64,000 nucleotides of DNA from Acidobacteriota bacterium (GTDB lineage Bacteria; Acidobacteriota; Blastocatellia; Pyrinomonadales; Pyrinomonadaceae). Shown here in pieces: positions 26,854-34,734 of this stretch. The DNA is taken from contig JAOAPY010000023.1 of the NCBI GenBank assembly GCA_025463135.1, forward strand, positions 1 through 64,000, given 5' to 3'. A program made the translations under genes and the position numbers. Within the stretch, counting starts at the first letter, position 1. Each line of letters starts with the position of its first letter. The notes beneath the pieces are model-generated. The model was not told where the DNA came from. It ran no database searches and worked only from the letters and a program-made list of their open reading frames with translations.

Positions 26854-27684
26854 TTACTCTTCGTCGTCATCGTCAATGTTGACTATCGGCAGGTTCCGCA
26901 ATTCTTCCGCGGCATCACGTTGATCTTCGACCTGATAATCCTTCTTGATCTTGCCGTCTTTGAAAACCACAACGCGCGTCGCGTATTCGGCTATGTCAGG
27001 TTCGTGTGTTACCAGCACCAGAGTGATGCCCCGCTCGCGATTTAGCCGCTGGAAAATCTCCATGACTTCCACGGAGGTGCGCGAGTCAAGATTCCCGGTG
27101 GGCTCGTCGGCAAGAATCAGCGCCGGATTGTTGACCAAAGCGCGAGCCACCGCCACGCGTTGTTGTTGGCCTCCGGATAATTGATTCGGATTATTCTGCT
27201 CGCGCCCCGCCAATCCCACCGCAGCCAGAGCTTCCAGTGCGCGCCGGTCACGCTCGGCTGTCCCAACACCGAGATAGAGCATCGGCAGCTCAACATTTTC
27301 AAGCGCCGACGTGCGCGACAAGAGATTGAATCCCTGGAACACAAACCCGATTTTCTGGCAGCGAATGTCAGCGCGCTCGTCCTTGGACATTTCGGATACG
27401 TCGGATCCGTCCAGTACGTAAGTACCGCGAGTAGGCCGATCGAGACAGCCGATAATATTCATCGTCGTGGACTTGCCGGAGCCGGACGCCCCCATGATGG
27501 CCACGAATTCACCCTCGCGGATAGTGAGTGAGATGCCGCGCAACGCGTGCACCTCGACATCGCCCATCTTGTAGGTCTTGTGAACGTGGTCCAACTGGAT
27601 AACCGGACGCGCCTCGCGGTGCTCCTCAACTGTTGCGGTGTTCACCGGAAGAACTTGCGGTTCCATTTCAAGTGTTGCTGACAT
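26854..27684 (-). CDS. MacB/LolD-type ABC ATPase
   Basis: 276 residues. Walker [10 protein letters not shown], signature LSGGQQQR, Walker [15 protein letters not shown] and the MacB/LolD-specific GxxFQxFNLL segment are all present. A 25-residue N-terminal extension precedes the ATPase core, and an acidic tail (NIDDDDEE) ends it. It powers the permease encoded nine bases downstream. A REPIN-like element separates it from the adaptor gene upstream, which may allow different expression levels. Homologues handle macrolides, peptides or lipoproteins; substrate not predictable. Confidence 0.93.
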   Translation of the reverse strand: MSATLEMEPQVLPVNTATVEEHREARPVIQLDHVHKTYKMGDVEVHALRGISLTIREGEFVAIMGASGSGKSTTMNIIGCLDRPTRGTYVLDGSDVSEMSKDERADIRCQKIGFVFQGFNLLSRTSALENVELPMLYLGVGTAERDRRALEALAAVGLAGREQNNPNQLSGGQQQRVAVARALVNNPALILADEPTGNLDSRTSVEVMEIFQRLNRERGITLVLVTHEPDIAEYATRVVVFKDGKIKKDYQVEDQRDAAEELRNLPIVNIDDDDEE

Positions 27685-27704
27685 TTCGTCTCCACCGATC
27701 CACT

Positions 27705-27783
27705 GTCCGACAAAACTTCAGTTTGTCGTTGTCTCGTATCAGAAATCCCTTACGCACATGACGACAAACTGAAGTTTGTCGAA
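27705..27783. repeat. REPIN-like pair of ACAAACT palindromes
   Basis: Palindromes CGACAAAACTTCAGTTTGTCG (27708-27728, one mismatch) and CGACAAACTGAAGTTTGTCG (27762-27781) flank a 33-bp spacer. The spacer is recognisably similar, in inverse orientation, to that of the element at 30512-30591, so these are two copies of one element. Confidence 0.8.
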
Positions 27784-27791
27784 CCAATACC

Positions 27792-29531
27792 TTAGTTCCT
27801 CCGGCCGCCGCCGCCGGGAGCGCCACCAGTTCGCGGTGCGCCGCCAAACCCTGGCGCTGAATTCGTATTGCTTTGGGTCTTGCTGGCGCTGGCTATTGTT
27901 TGGCCAGTGATCACCAATTCGCCCTCCTGCAAGTTGCCTTCTACAACTTCAGTCGAAACACCGTCAGTGAGTCCAACCTTTATGCGCCGGGCCTGCGGCT
28001 TACCGTCCTGGCCCAGCACCCACACCACGCGCGTCTGTCCTGCCAACACAGGTGCACTCGCCGGAGCAAAATTGCCGCCGCGCCCACTGCCCTGCTGGCC
28101 GTCTGCTGATCCTGTGGTGGTCGTCGCGCCGGCATTGGCGTTGGCGGCCGGCGACGCGGAATTCTGACTGCGGCCCTGTCCCGAACCGCCACTGCTTTGC
28201 CCCGCGATGCGCTGCCCACTTGAATCAACCGGCGTAAACCGCAGCGCGGAGTTTGGCACTTTGAGCACGTTGTTGCGTTCATCGATCGTGATCGTCAAAT
28301 TGGCCGTCATGCCGGGCTTCAGTTTTTGTTCCGGATTACTTACATCAATGACGACGTTATAGGTGACGACGTTTTGTACATTTTGCGGATTGAGCCGCAT
28401 CTGCTCGATCTTGCCGTCAAAGTCCTTTCCGGGAAATGCGTCCACCGAAAACTTCACCGACTTGGCCTGTTCGACCAGACCAATATCCGCCTGATCGATG
28501 TTGGCGATGACCTGCATCTGGGTCAGGTCTTTCGCGATTGTGAAAAGAGTTGGGGCAGAGAGACTGGCGGCCACCGTCTGGCCCACGTCCACATTCCGCG
28601 ACACCACGATACCGTCGATTGGCGAAGTAATAGTGGTATGGGCCAGGTTTACTTCGGAAAGTCGCAGCGCCGCTTCGGCCTGTTGCACCTGGGCCGCAGC
28701 CTGCTGCACCTGGGCTTGCGACTGCTGTACCTGCGCCTGCGTCTGTTGTATCTGTGCCTGCGATTGCGCCACGCCGGAACTTGCCGAGGACTGCGCGCTC
28801 AACATGGCCTGGCTAACCTGCGTCTGCGCTTGTTTGTATTTCGCTTCCGCGGCTTTGTAAGCGGTCTGAGCGACCTCGAGATCTCGACGCGCAATCACGC
28901 CGGCTTGAACGAGGGATTCCTGCTGGTGCAGATAACTGGCTGCGTCGTCGAGCTGTGCTTTCAAAACTGCCAGGTTGGCCTGAGCGCCGGAAACTCCTGC
29001 CTGATCATTCTGTGCCGTCGATCCGGCCGCCACCGCCTTGGCCTGCGCATCTGTTACGCCGGCACGCGACTGGGCCACACCTGCCTTTGCCTGCTGCAAA
29101 CTCGCCCGTGCCTGATCGAGATTGGCGCGCGCCTGATCGACTTGCGCCTTGGACACTGATGGATCAAGCTGCGCGATGACCTGGCCCGTCTTCACTACCG
29201 AGTTGAAATCGACTGTAAGCGCGGAGATTGTTCCCGAAGCCTGACTGCCGACCTGCACGGTCGTGACCGCCTGAAGAGTGCCGGTGGCTGTCACCGTGTT
29301 GCGAAGGTTTCCTCTTTCGACTTTCGCAGTCAGGTACTGTGCGGCGCTCGACTGGTTGCCCCAAAAATAAAAACCGGCCAGGGCCAGAATTACTACGGCG
29401 CCGCCGCCAATAATGGCCTGTTTCTTGTGGCTCAGAATTTTGGCCCACAATCCATTTATTGGAGTGACCCAATTTGTTTTTGATACGCCGACGCTTACCG
29501 GTAATCGTTCTTTAATTGTTTGACTCGACAT
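27792..29531 (-). CDS. MacA-like periplasmic efflux adaptor
   Basis: 579 residues from ATG at 29531, with AAGGTG six bases upstream; the frame reaches 29600 but that part lacks a start signal. An N-terminal anchor helix (about residues 38-58) is followed by a lipoyl half-motif (VQVGSQASGTISALTVDFN), a very long Ala/Gln-rich coiled coil (about 110-280, with near-heptad QxQAQVQQ units), the second lipoyl half and beta-barrel and membrane-proximal domains. A low-complexity Gly/Ser/Asn/Ala segment (about 415-480) and a Gly-rich tail (GGAPRTGGAPGGGGRRN) are unusual. It bridges the inner-membrane ABC unit to an outer-membrane channel not encoded here. Confidence 0.92.
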   Translation of the reverse strand: MSSQTIKERLPVSVGVSKTNWVTPINGLWAKILSHKKQAIIGGGAVVILALAGFYFWGNQSSAAQYLTAKVERGNLRNTVTATGTLQAVTTVQVGSQASGTISALTVDFNSVVKTGQVIAQLDPSVSKAQVDQARANLDQARASLQQAKAGVAQSRAGVTDAQAKAVAAGSTAQNDQAGVSGAQANLAVLKAQLDDAASYLHQQESLVQAGVIARRDLEVAQTAYKAAEAKYKQAQTQVSQAMLSAQSSASSGVAQSQAQIQQTQAQVQQSQAQVQQAAAQVQQAEAALRLSEVNLAHTTITSPIDGIVVSRNVDVGQTVAASLSAPTLFTIAKDLTQMQVIANIDQADIGLVEQAKSVKFSVDAFPGKDFDGKIEQMRLNPQNVQNVVTYNVVIDVSNPEQKLKPGMTANLTITIDERNNVLKVPNSALRFTPVDSSGQRIAGQSSGGSGQGRSQNSASPAANANAGATTTTGSADGQQGSGRGGNFAPASAPVLAGQTRVVWVLGQDGKPQARRIKVGLTDGVSTEVVEGNLQEGELVITGQTIASASKTQSNTNSAPGFGGAPRTGGAPGGGGRRN

Positions 29532-29873
29532 ATTCAGCACCTTGTTTGTTAATTGATTGCTCTGAAAGCTTCCAACTCGCCAATGAGTCAGACACCACAT
29601 GTAGGCTTTTGGTTACATCGGAGAGCACATAAAGTCTCTCCTTCGAATATCGTTCCAAAGGCGAGCCAGGGCCCTGATATCGTCAAGAAAGAACCTCAAT
29701 GTAATGTTTCGTGGTTTATTTGACCGCTACGAGGCCTTGAACGGCTGCGTCCGGTCACTACTGCTCACCCGGTTCTGTAAAGCCTGTAACCTATCCGCTC
29801 TATCCGGTGTCTTACAGTTCGGGAGGCTAATGAAGGCACCCCCAATCATATGTTCAGCAATTAGGAGTAAATA
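29532..29873. other. 342-bp divergent gap, adaptor versus Spy-like gene
   Basis: Contains the two ribosome-binding sites (near 29540 minus and AGGAG at 29863 plus) and a degenerate direct repeat GTAAA-N4-GTAAC at 29777-29790, which resembles a CpxR half-site pair but with four rather than five spacer bases. No other structure was seen. Confidence 0.4.
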
Positions 29874-30410
29874 ATGAAATTTAGAAACCTTGGAACAATT
29901 AAGACACTGACCATCGCCTCCCTGTCAGTGCTTGCATTGACGGTCTCAATCGCTCTGGCACAGAAGTCGGGAACAAGTCAGACCGGCGAACGTCATGGTC
30001 ACGGCGAAGGCTGGGGAAACCGCGGCGACAATGACGGCGAAATGCGCGGCATGCTCTTTCGCGGCCTGAACCTGTCTGATGATCAGAAAGCGAAGATGAA
30101 GCAAGTGAGCCAGAGCTTCCGTGAACGCACGCAGTCGCTGCATCAGGAACTTCAGGCCAAACGGCAGGAGTTGCGTCAGGTGAGCGAGGGCGGTACGTTC
30201 GACGAAGCATTGGCCACGCAAAAACTGCAGGAGTCAGCTGGCTTGCAGGCGAAACTAATGGGCGAACAGTTTAAGATGCGTCAGGAAATGTTGGCGGTCC
30301 TAACGCCGGAACAGAAGACGCAACTGGAACAGAAGCGGGCCGAGTTCAAAGCCAATGGGAATCAACGCGGTCATCACAAAGGCGAGCGCGATAAACCTGA
30401 GAATGAGTAA
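29874..30410 (+). CDS. Spy/CpxP-family periplasmic protein
   Basis: 178 residues with a signal peptide ending at SIALAQ. The LTxxQ motifs of the Spy/CpxP family are present twice: LNLSDDQKAKM (about 65-75) and LTPEQKTQL (about 142-150), embedded in a mostly helical, highly charged chain. A His/Gly-rich N-terminal segment (GERHGHGEGWGN) could bind metal. The family includes ATP-independent periplasmic chaperones and Cpx/metal-stress sensors. AGGAG lies six bases before the ATG. Perfect hairpins follow the stop. Divergent from the efflux operon and upstream of a sigma factor gene; a role in envelope stress is inferred. Confidence 0.87.
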   Translation: MKFRNLGTIKTLTIASLSVLALTVSIALAQKSGTSQTGERHGHGEGWGNRGDNDGEMRGMLFRGLNLSDDQKAKMKQVSQSFRERTQSLHQELQAKRQELRQVSEGGTFDEALATQKLQESAGLQAKLMGEQFKMRQEMLAVLTPEQKTQLEQKRAEFKANGNQRGHHKGERDKPENE

Positions 30411-30427
30411 ACTCTACTAACCCGGAT

Positions 30428-30494
30428 GGCGGACTCGAGACTTGTTCGCGAGTCCGCCGGCCGGTTCACCGTTTAGCAGGCGGACTTGTCCGCC
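30428..30494. terminator. Two tandem hairpins after the Spy-like gene
   Basis: GGCGGACTCG (30428-30437) pairs with CGAGTCCGCC (30449-30458), and GGCGGAC pairs with GTCCGCC across a 2-nt loop at 30479-30494. Neither has a T-tract. The second palindrome matches the core of the terminator at 18148 and an imperfect copy near 23389. Confidence 0.55.
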
Positions 30495-31247
30495 GGAGTG
30501 AAACTGCAGTGGGTCCGACAAACTCTAGTTTGTCGTAACGGCACGAGAGATTTCCTACGCGAGTCAGCGACAAACTTCAGTTTGTCGGACCAGGGATATC
30601 GGGAGCACTTCCTGGCGAATAGTTTCGAAGAGGCCTCGGATCTGGAACTAGCGCGGCTCGCGCGTGCAGGTGACGAGTCTGCTTTCGCGGAAATCATGCG
30701 GCGCTACAGCCCGCGCGTCTTTCGCATAGCCAACCGTTTCTTTCGCCAGCGCAGTTTGGTTGAAGAAGCCGCGCAGGAAATTTTTTTGAAAGCTTTCTCT
30801 GAACTTGGCAGTTACGAAGGCCGCGGTTCAATGGAAGGATGGTTGACGCGCATGGCAACGAATACTTGCCTCAATCTTATTCGCAGTGCGAAGCGCCGGC
30901 CGGAATTAACAGTCTCAGATTTGACAGAAGACGAAAGTGCCTGGCTTGACAACAAACTCGCGGATGCGGCGAGCGAGCGACATCAGTCGAGTGAACGCAG
31001 TCTGGTGGCTGCCGATCTCGCAGGCCGCGTGTTCCAGCGCCTGGCGCCGGATGATCAACTGGTACTGACGATGATCGATGGTGAGGAAGCCTCGGTAAAA
31101 GACGTGGCGGAGTTGACCGGCTGGTCTGAATCAAAAGTTAAGGTCACCGCGTTTCGCGCGCGCCGCCGGATGCGCCAGGCAGTAGAGAAATTGTTAGGCC
31201 TGGGAATCAGGGGCAGGGGCAAAGGACCAGTGGGCGCCGGTAGCTGA
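30486..31247 (+). CDS. ECF-type RNA polymerase sigma factor
   Basis: Up to 253 residues. Region 2 (LARAGDESAFAEIMRRYSPRVF, EEAAQEIFLKAFSEL, GWLTRMATNTCLNLIR) and region 4 (LVLTMIDGEEASVKDVAELTG, SESKVKVTAFRARRRMR) identify a group IV sigma factor. The start is uncertain. The frame opens with TTG at 30486, but the first 35 codons run through a REPIN-like palindrome, so the natural start is probably downstream: TTG at 30582 inside the palindrome, or CTG at 30612, six bases after GGGAG. The anti-sigma gene follows by 16 bp with its own AAAAGGA. It is flanked by Spy-like genes and may direct an envelope-stress regulon. Confidence 0.88.
   Translation: MSAGVKLQWVRQTLVCRNGTRDFLRESATNFSLSDQGYREHFLANSFEEASDLELARLARAGDESAFAEIMRRYSPRVFRIANRFFRQRSLVEEAAQEIFLKAFSELGSYEGRGSMEGWLTRMATNTCLNLIRSAKRRPELTVSDLTEDESAWLDNKLADAASERHQSSERSLVAADLAGRVFQRLAPDDQLVLTMIDGEEASVKDVAELTGWSESKVKVTAFRARRRMRQAVEKLLGLGIRGRGKGPVGAGS
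30512..30591. repeat. REPIN-like element with outer GGTCCGACAAACT arms
   Basis: Two ACAAACT-nn-AGTTTGT palindromes lie in inverse orientation; the outer 13-bp arms (GGTCCGACAAACT at 30512, its complement ending at 30591) also pair, giving an 80-bp cruciform-capable unit. It overlaps the presumed 5' end of the sigma factor gene. Confidence 0.82.
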
Positions 31248-31263
31248 CCAAAAGGAACCACAG

Positions 31264-31758
31264 ATGAACTGCAAGCACATCATCAATCTCATCGAGCAAA
31301 CGCCATTTTCCGACATCACCGATTCCGATCGGGGCGCGATACGCGCGCACGCCGCTGTTTGTGAAGCCTGTAACCAAGCCTGGCAAGCCACACAAATATC
31401 GGCACTGTTGTTGAAGGAACGAGTGGCCGCAACCTTTGAGCCCACGCCCTTTTTTCAAACCAGAGTATTGGCGGCAATGCGCGAGCAGCAGAATGAACAG
31501 TGGTCCTGGGCCAAAATGTGGCGAGCCACGGGCGCATTGGCCTCATCAATGGTCGCCACAGTCGCAGCCATCGCGGTATTGACGTTCGTTATTCCCGGTA
31601 CGTCGGTTGATTCAACTTCGGAGCTGACGTCGACCAACAACACCTATTCGGCGGAAGAAGTAATTTTGAATCAGGGCGAAGTCGCCGGCACGCAGACGGA
31701 TCCAGTATCCGACGCCCAGGTGTTGACCACGCTCTACGGGTCCGAAGAGGAGAAGTGA
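31264..31758 (+). CDS. Zinc-finger anti-sigma factor
   Basis: 164 residues. The N-terminus has the HC2 zinc-finger pattern (Cys3 and His29-x3-Cys33-x2-Cys36 in HAAVCEACNQ), a single membrane helix at about residues 95-117 (ALASSMVATVAAIAVLTFVI) and a short Ser/Thr-rich outer tail. This is the usual layout of a membrane-anchored anti-sigma factor that binds the ECF sigma encoded just upstream. AAAAGGA lies seven bases before the ATG. Release by redox or proteolysis is possible but not visible in the sequence. Confidence 0.85.
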   Translation: MNCKHIINLIEQTPFSDITDSDRGAIRAHAAVCEACNQAWQATQISALLLKERVAATFEPTPFFQTRVLAAMREQQNEQWSWAKMWRATGALASSMVATVAAIAVLTFVIPGTSVDSTSELTSTNNTYSAEEVILNQGEVAGTQTDPVSDAQVLTTLYGSEEEK

Positions 31759-31765
31759 AGTAACC

Positions 31766-32146
31766 ATGGATAGAGCCAGCAAAAGCAAGTGGCAGCTGCG
31801 TGCGGCGGCGACAATTATTTTCCTGCTGGGCTTCGCGGCAGGCGCGCTCGCCTTTAATGCGTATCGCGCCTGGTCCAGAGGTCACACTGAGCAGACACGG
31901 CGGGGTGGATTTGACGAGATGATCGAGGGTCTGCAACTGACCGCCGATCAGAAGACCCAGGTGCACCAGATTCTGGATCAAGCGCGTGAACAGCTTCAGG
32001 TCTTAAAAAAAGAAGGAGAGCCGCGTGTCAACGAGATTCGGCAAAGGACCGACGAACGCCTGCAGAAAGTACTGACGCCTGATCAATGGAAGCAGTTTCA
32101 GCAGCAACGCGAAGAACAGCGCAGCCGTCGCGGCGGCAGAAGGTGA
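31766..32146 (+). CDS. Small membrane-anchored Spy/CpxP-like protein
   Basis: 126 residues. A transmembrane helix near the N-terminus (about 12-33, AAATIIFLLGFAAGALAFNAY) is followed by a helical, charged domain with LTADQKTQV and LTPDQWKQF, matching the LTxxQ repeats of the Spy/CpxP family. The tail is Arg/Gln-rich. It lies eight bases after the anti-sigma gene and so belongs to the sigma operon, a second family member within 2 kb. Possibly a sensor modulating the anti-sigma factor; inference from context. Confidence 0.82.
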   Translation: MDRASKSKWQLRAAATIIFLLGFAAGALAFNAYRAWSRGHTEQTRRGGFDEMIEGLQLTADQKTQVHQILDQAREQLQVLKKEGEPRVNEIRQRTDERLQKVLTPDQWKQFQQQREEQRSRRGGRR

Positions 32147-32160
32147 ATTGCGGATTATTG

Positions 32161-32257
32161 TGGCACGGGCGTCCCGCCCGTGTGCGTCGCGCCAGATGAA
32201 GCGTTCCCTTGAAGAGTGTCACTTCCGACAGTCCACGGGCGGTGCGCCCGTGCCACG
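32161..32257. repeat. REPIN-like pair of CACGGGCG palindromes
   Basis: TGGCACGGGCGTCCCGCCCG at 32161 and the opposed CACGGGCGGTGCGCCCGTGCC ending at 32257 form outer inverted arms. The same palindrome recurs at 36229-36280 and three times inside the coding sequence at 43138-43265. Confidence 0.8.
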
Positions 32258-32261
32258 GCAT

Positions 32262-33011
32262 TCATTCCCACTCCAAATCCGCGCACAAAGGAAAATGATC
32301 CGAAGCCACTGTGGCTTTTGCCTGCCGATCGATGACCTCACAACTTAACAACCGCTCCGCAAATTTCTCAGGCACAAAAACGTAGTCAAGCCGCAGATGC
32401 GGATCCCAAACGGGAAAGCTGTAACCCTTATCCTCCGGATGTAGCCGGCGATAGCCATCAAGGTAATGCGCCTCCTGCATAATCTTGATCGTTTCTCGCT
32501 GGATGTCGCGCCCGCTCAACCAAATCAGCGCCCTAATCCATCTGGGCATCCGCCGAACATCAAGAATTTCACCAGGCGCAAGAGTGTTAAAGTCACCAAC
32601 CAAAACGTGAAAGCCTTCCTGATATCTTTTAATACCCTTAAGCAGAGATTGAATCTCGCGAGCGCGCTGGTGTTCGCTCCATTTGGAAAACATCGCGCTC
32701 AAATGCAAGCCAAAAATGCGCGCTTCACTGCCCTCGATCACGATCTCCAAGAAAGAATGTTTGGCACCAGCCGGATAATGCCATTCGTGATGTGCAATCG
32801 GCAGACGGCTGATGTAGCCGATGGAATGCTTGCGTCGGGCAGCCCAGATTGGCAGCGAGGTTTGCGTAGCCAGGCGGGCAATGACGTCCGGCTCAATGGC
32901 TTCCTGGAAGACGACGATGTCAGGCGCGACACTGCGAATGACTTCTGCCAGTTCTGCTTCGCGCCCTCGACCACCAAAACGAATGTTGTAGCTGAGCAGC
33001 TTAACGATCAT
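32262..33011 (-). CDS. Endonuclease/exonuclease/phosphatase-family protein
   Basis: 249 residues with the EEP fold: N-terminal LLSYNIRFGGRG, VVFQEA metal ligand, ILHxGDFN-type motif as VLVGDFNTLAPG, and a C-terminal DYVFVP and ASDHFPL with the catalytic Asp-His. These are hallmarks of DNase I/sphingomyelinase-like phosphodiesterases. No signal peptide, so it is probably cytoplasmic. The substrate cannot be told from sequence. Another EEP-family gene lies 0.6 kb upstream on the same strand, separated by the nucleotidyltransferase-like gene, an unusual grouping. Confidence 0.87.
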   Translation of the reverse strand: MIVKLLSYNIRFGGRGREAELAEVIRSVAPDIVVFQEAIEPDVIARLATQTSLPIWAARRKHSIGYISRLPIAHHEWHYPAGAKHSFLEIVIEGSEARIFGLHLSAMFSKWSEHQRAREIQSLLKGIKRYQEGFHVLVGDFNTLAPGEILDVRRMPRWIRALIWLSGRDIQRETIKIMQEAHYLDGYRRLHPEDKGYSFPVWDPHLRLDYVFVPEKFAERLLSCEVIDRQAKATVASDHFPLCADLEWE

Positions 33012-33017
33012 TAGGAA

Positions 33018-33064
33018 GAGTAATCAGTAGTCAGTAATATTACTGAATACCGATTACTTACTCC
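33018..33064. repeat. AGTAATC heptamer inverted repeat
   Basis: Units AGTAATC, AGTAGTC, AGTAATA run into their own reverse complement (TTACTGA, ATACCGA, TTACTTA) with almost no loop. The right arm covers the stop codon and last codons of the nucleotidyltransferase-like gene. Confidence 0.75.
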
Positions 33065-33521
33065 TTACCAACATCACATAGGGTTCATTGAATAAGACGT
33101 CGCGCGCGAACAGGATAATATTGGCGGTCGCCTGAAAGTTTACGGGCCGCTCCGCCAATTTCTGCAATTCTTCCCGCAGGTTGTTAAGCCCGGGCGCAAT
33201 ATCCGGGTCTTCATCGCAAAGCGGCTTAGTGTGCAGTGCCGGTATATAAAAAGCGTCCTTATCCCACTGTTCCATCACTTCAGCGCCAATCAGTGTCACA
33301 TCCAGATCGCTCGTGCCCCGGCCATCGGCATCGAAAGGCCTGCCATCCTTCCAGCGCTCGTTGGTGACAACGCTGCCGCGCAAAGCGATACCGGTGCCGG
33401 CTGGCAAACCCGACTCAAGCTTTTTTAAGAACTCCCTAAAGCGCAGAGTATCCCCGTCAAAGGCGAGCCGGGTAACGCGCTCGCGAATCTCTTCAGCAGA
33501 CATGCTGTTTACGTTTGTCAT
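33054..33521 (-). CDS. Small nucleotidyltransferase-like protein
   Basis: 155 residues from ATG at 33521 (an alternative ATG is at 33503). The segment IALRGSVVTNER then GTSDLDVTLIG fits the GS-x(n)-SDLDV metal-binding motif of the Pol-beta nucleotidyltransferase superfamily. The rest (PFDADGRGTSDLDV, RPVNFQATANIILFARDVLF) does not assign a substrate. The frame continues upstream through a CAGGCTGGCAGCCTG palindrome and is not used. The last codons lie inside a heptamer repeat, so the C-terminal residues may be repeat-derived. Function unknown. Confidence 0.65.
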   Translation of the reverse strand: MTNVNSMSAEEIRERVTRLAFDGDTLRFREFLKKLESGLPAGTGIALRGSVVTNERWKDGRPFDADGRGTSDLDVTLIGAEVMEQWDKDAFYIPALHTKPLCDEDPDIAPGLNNLREELQKLAERPVNFQATANIILFARDVLFNEPYVMLVRSK

Positions 33522-33532
33522 ATTGGCTTGAT

Positions 33533-33590
33533 GTACAACAGGCTGCCAGCCTGTTGACAGTCGGCAGGCTGGCAGCCTGCCGTACACTGT
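33533..33590. repeat. Paired CAGGCTGGCAGCCTG palindromes
   Basis: ACAGGCTGCCAGCCTGT and GCAGGCTGGCAGCCTGC sit about ten bases apart between two minus-strand genes. A related GCAAGCTGGCAGCTTGC lies at about 34433 and a degenerate fragment at about 7187. Confidence 0.75.
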
Positions 33591-34397
33591 TCACTGTATC
33601 TCCAGATCGGCGACGACGGGAACGTGGTCCGAAGCCTGCGTGTCGACGGTCCATGCCTTCTTTGCGCGCGACCCGGAGTTCGCGCGGTAAAGAATATAAT
33701 CGATTCGCTTGACCGGCTTGTCGGCGGGATAACTGAGCCCTTTTCCTTTTGCCTGGCCTTCCAGCCAGGCATCGCGAAAGTATGCGGCTATCAGTTTGTA
33801 ACTGTCGCCGGTTGGATCGACGTTGAAGTCGCCGACCAGGATCAGCGGTCCCTTCTCAACTTTGAGAAAATCCAACAACTGCCCCGCTTCAAAGATGCGG
33901 CCGTCTTCGTATTGATAATCCAGATGCGTGGTAGCAAAGGTAAAACTGTGCCCGCCGCTGCTTACCTCGATTCGCAGCAGGCCGCGGCGTTCGGCCTCGC
34001 GCTTATTCAAATACATGCGGTGATCGGTCTTGATAATTGGAAAGCGCGAAAGGATTGCCACGCCGTACTGGCCGCCCTGGTAGTCAAGATTGTGCGCGAA
34101 GGCAAATTCCATTTGTGTCAGGCGCGCCAGCTCGGCGATCTCATCGATTCCCTGCGTTCTCTTGACGCCACGATCAACCTCCTGCAAACCAACCAGGTCG
34201 GGATGTTCCTGCTTGATCACGCCGGCGATTCTTTCGAGGTCCATGCGTTTGTCCATGCCGACTCCGACATGAATGTTGTAAGTCATCACGCGTATCTTTA
34301 ACTTTGAGGAACGCGTGTTGTGGACCGGCAGGGTTCTGCAAAAGAGAACGCCTGGCAGGATCGCGATGAAAGCCGCGATGAAAACTCGACGAATCAT
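33591..34397 (-). CDS. Secreted endonuclease/exonuclease/phosphatase-family protein
   Basis: 268 residues from ATG at 34397, followed by a signal segment (MIRRVFIAAFIAILPGVLFC). A Cys at the end of the hydrophobic stretch could be a lipobox, though LFC-R is a poor match. EEP motifs are complete: VMTYNIHVGVGMD, LVGLQEVDRG, THLDYQY, ILVGDFNVDP, IDYILYR and ASDHVPVVADL. Similar secreted proteins act as phosphodiesterases on nucleic acids or phospholipids. The longer frame to 34481 passes through a palindromic repeat and is discarded. Confidence 0.86.
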   Translation of the reverse strand: MIRRVFIAAFIAILPGVLFCRTLPVHNTRSSKLKIRVMTYNIHVGVGMDKRMDLERIAGVIKQEHPDLVGLQEVDRGVKRTQGIDEIAELARLTQMEFAFAHNLDYQGGQYGVAILSRFPIIKTDHRMYLNKREAERRGLLRIEVSSGGHSFTFATTHLDYQYEDGRIFEAGQLLDFLKVEKGPLILVGDFNVDPTGDSYKLIAAYFRDAWLEGQAKGKGLSYPADKPVKRIDYILYRANSGSRAKKAWTVDTQASDHVPVVADLEIQ

Positions 34398-34734
34398 TTT
34401 GTAACGCAGACTTGACACCATCCAACGCAGCCGCAAGCTGGCAGCTTGCTCTACGACAGCGCTGGTTTTACTCACAATCATTTTTTCGTTGGTGAAACTA
34501 CGCTTTGCATTCTAACATGCGAGGCTCTTTCAGCTCCGGCCTTCGGTAGTTCTTCGTTTTGAGTGCGGTGACCTGTCACCGTCTTGTCAGTGGCGGCTCG
34601 CCAGCGCGTTTCGTCACTGAGGCCTCTTCCGAACGCTTGCTGCGACATGTCGCAGCGACCAAAGCGACGACAGGCGGGGTCCCGGCAGCCGCGCTGGGGT
34701 GCTCACGTCGTCGCGCTCCAAATTGGCTCTGATA
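34398..34734. other. 337-bp divergent gap filled with repeats
   Basis: Holds a GCAAGCTGGCAGCTTGC palindrome near 34433 and copy B of the dispersed repeat (34561-34714), which runs to within 20 bp of the TauE start codon. No clear promoter was recognised. Confidence 0.5.
34561..34714 (-). repeat. Dispersed intergenic repeat, copy B
   Basis: Reverse complement matches copy A (16456-16590) in GACGTGAGCACCCCAGCGCG and GTCGTCGCTTTGGTC, and matches copy C (43571-43620) in GTCGCTGCGACATGTCGCAG and GCGTTCGGAAGAGGCC. This is the longest copy and shows how A and C relate. Confidence 0.75.

Noticed and set aside
29777-29790. GTAAA-N4-GTAAC as a CpxR box upstream of the Spy-like gene
   Set aside because: The spacer is four bases rather than five and the site is single, so it was kept only as a note.
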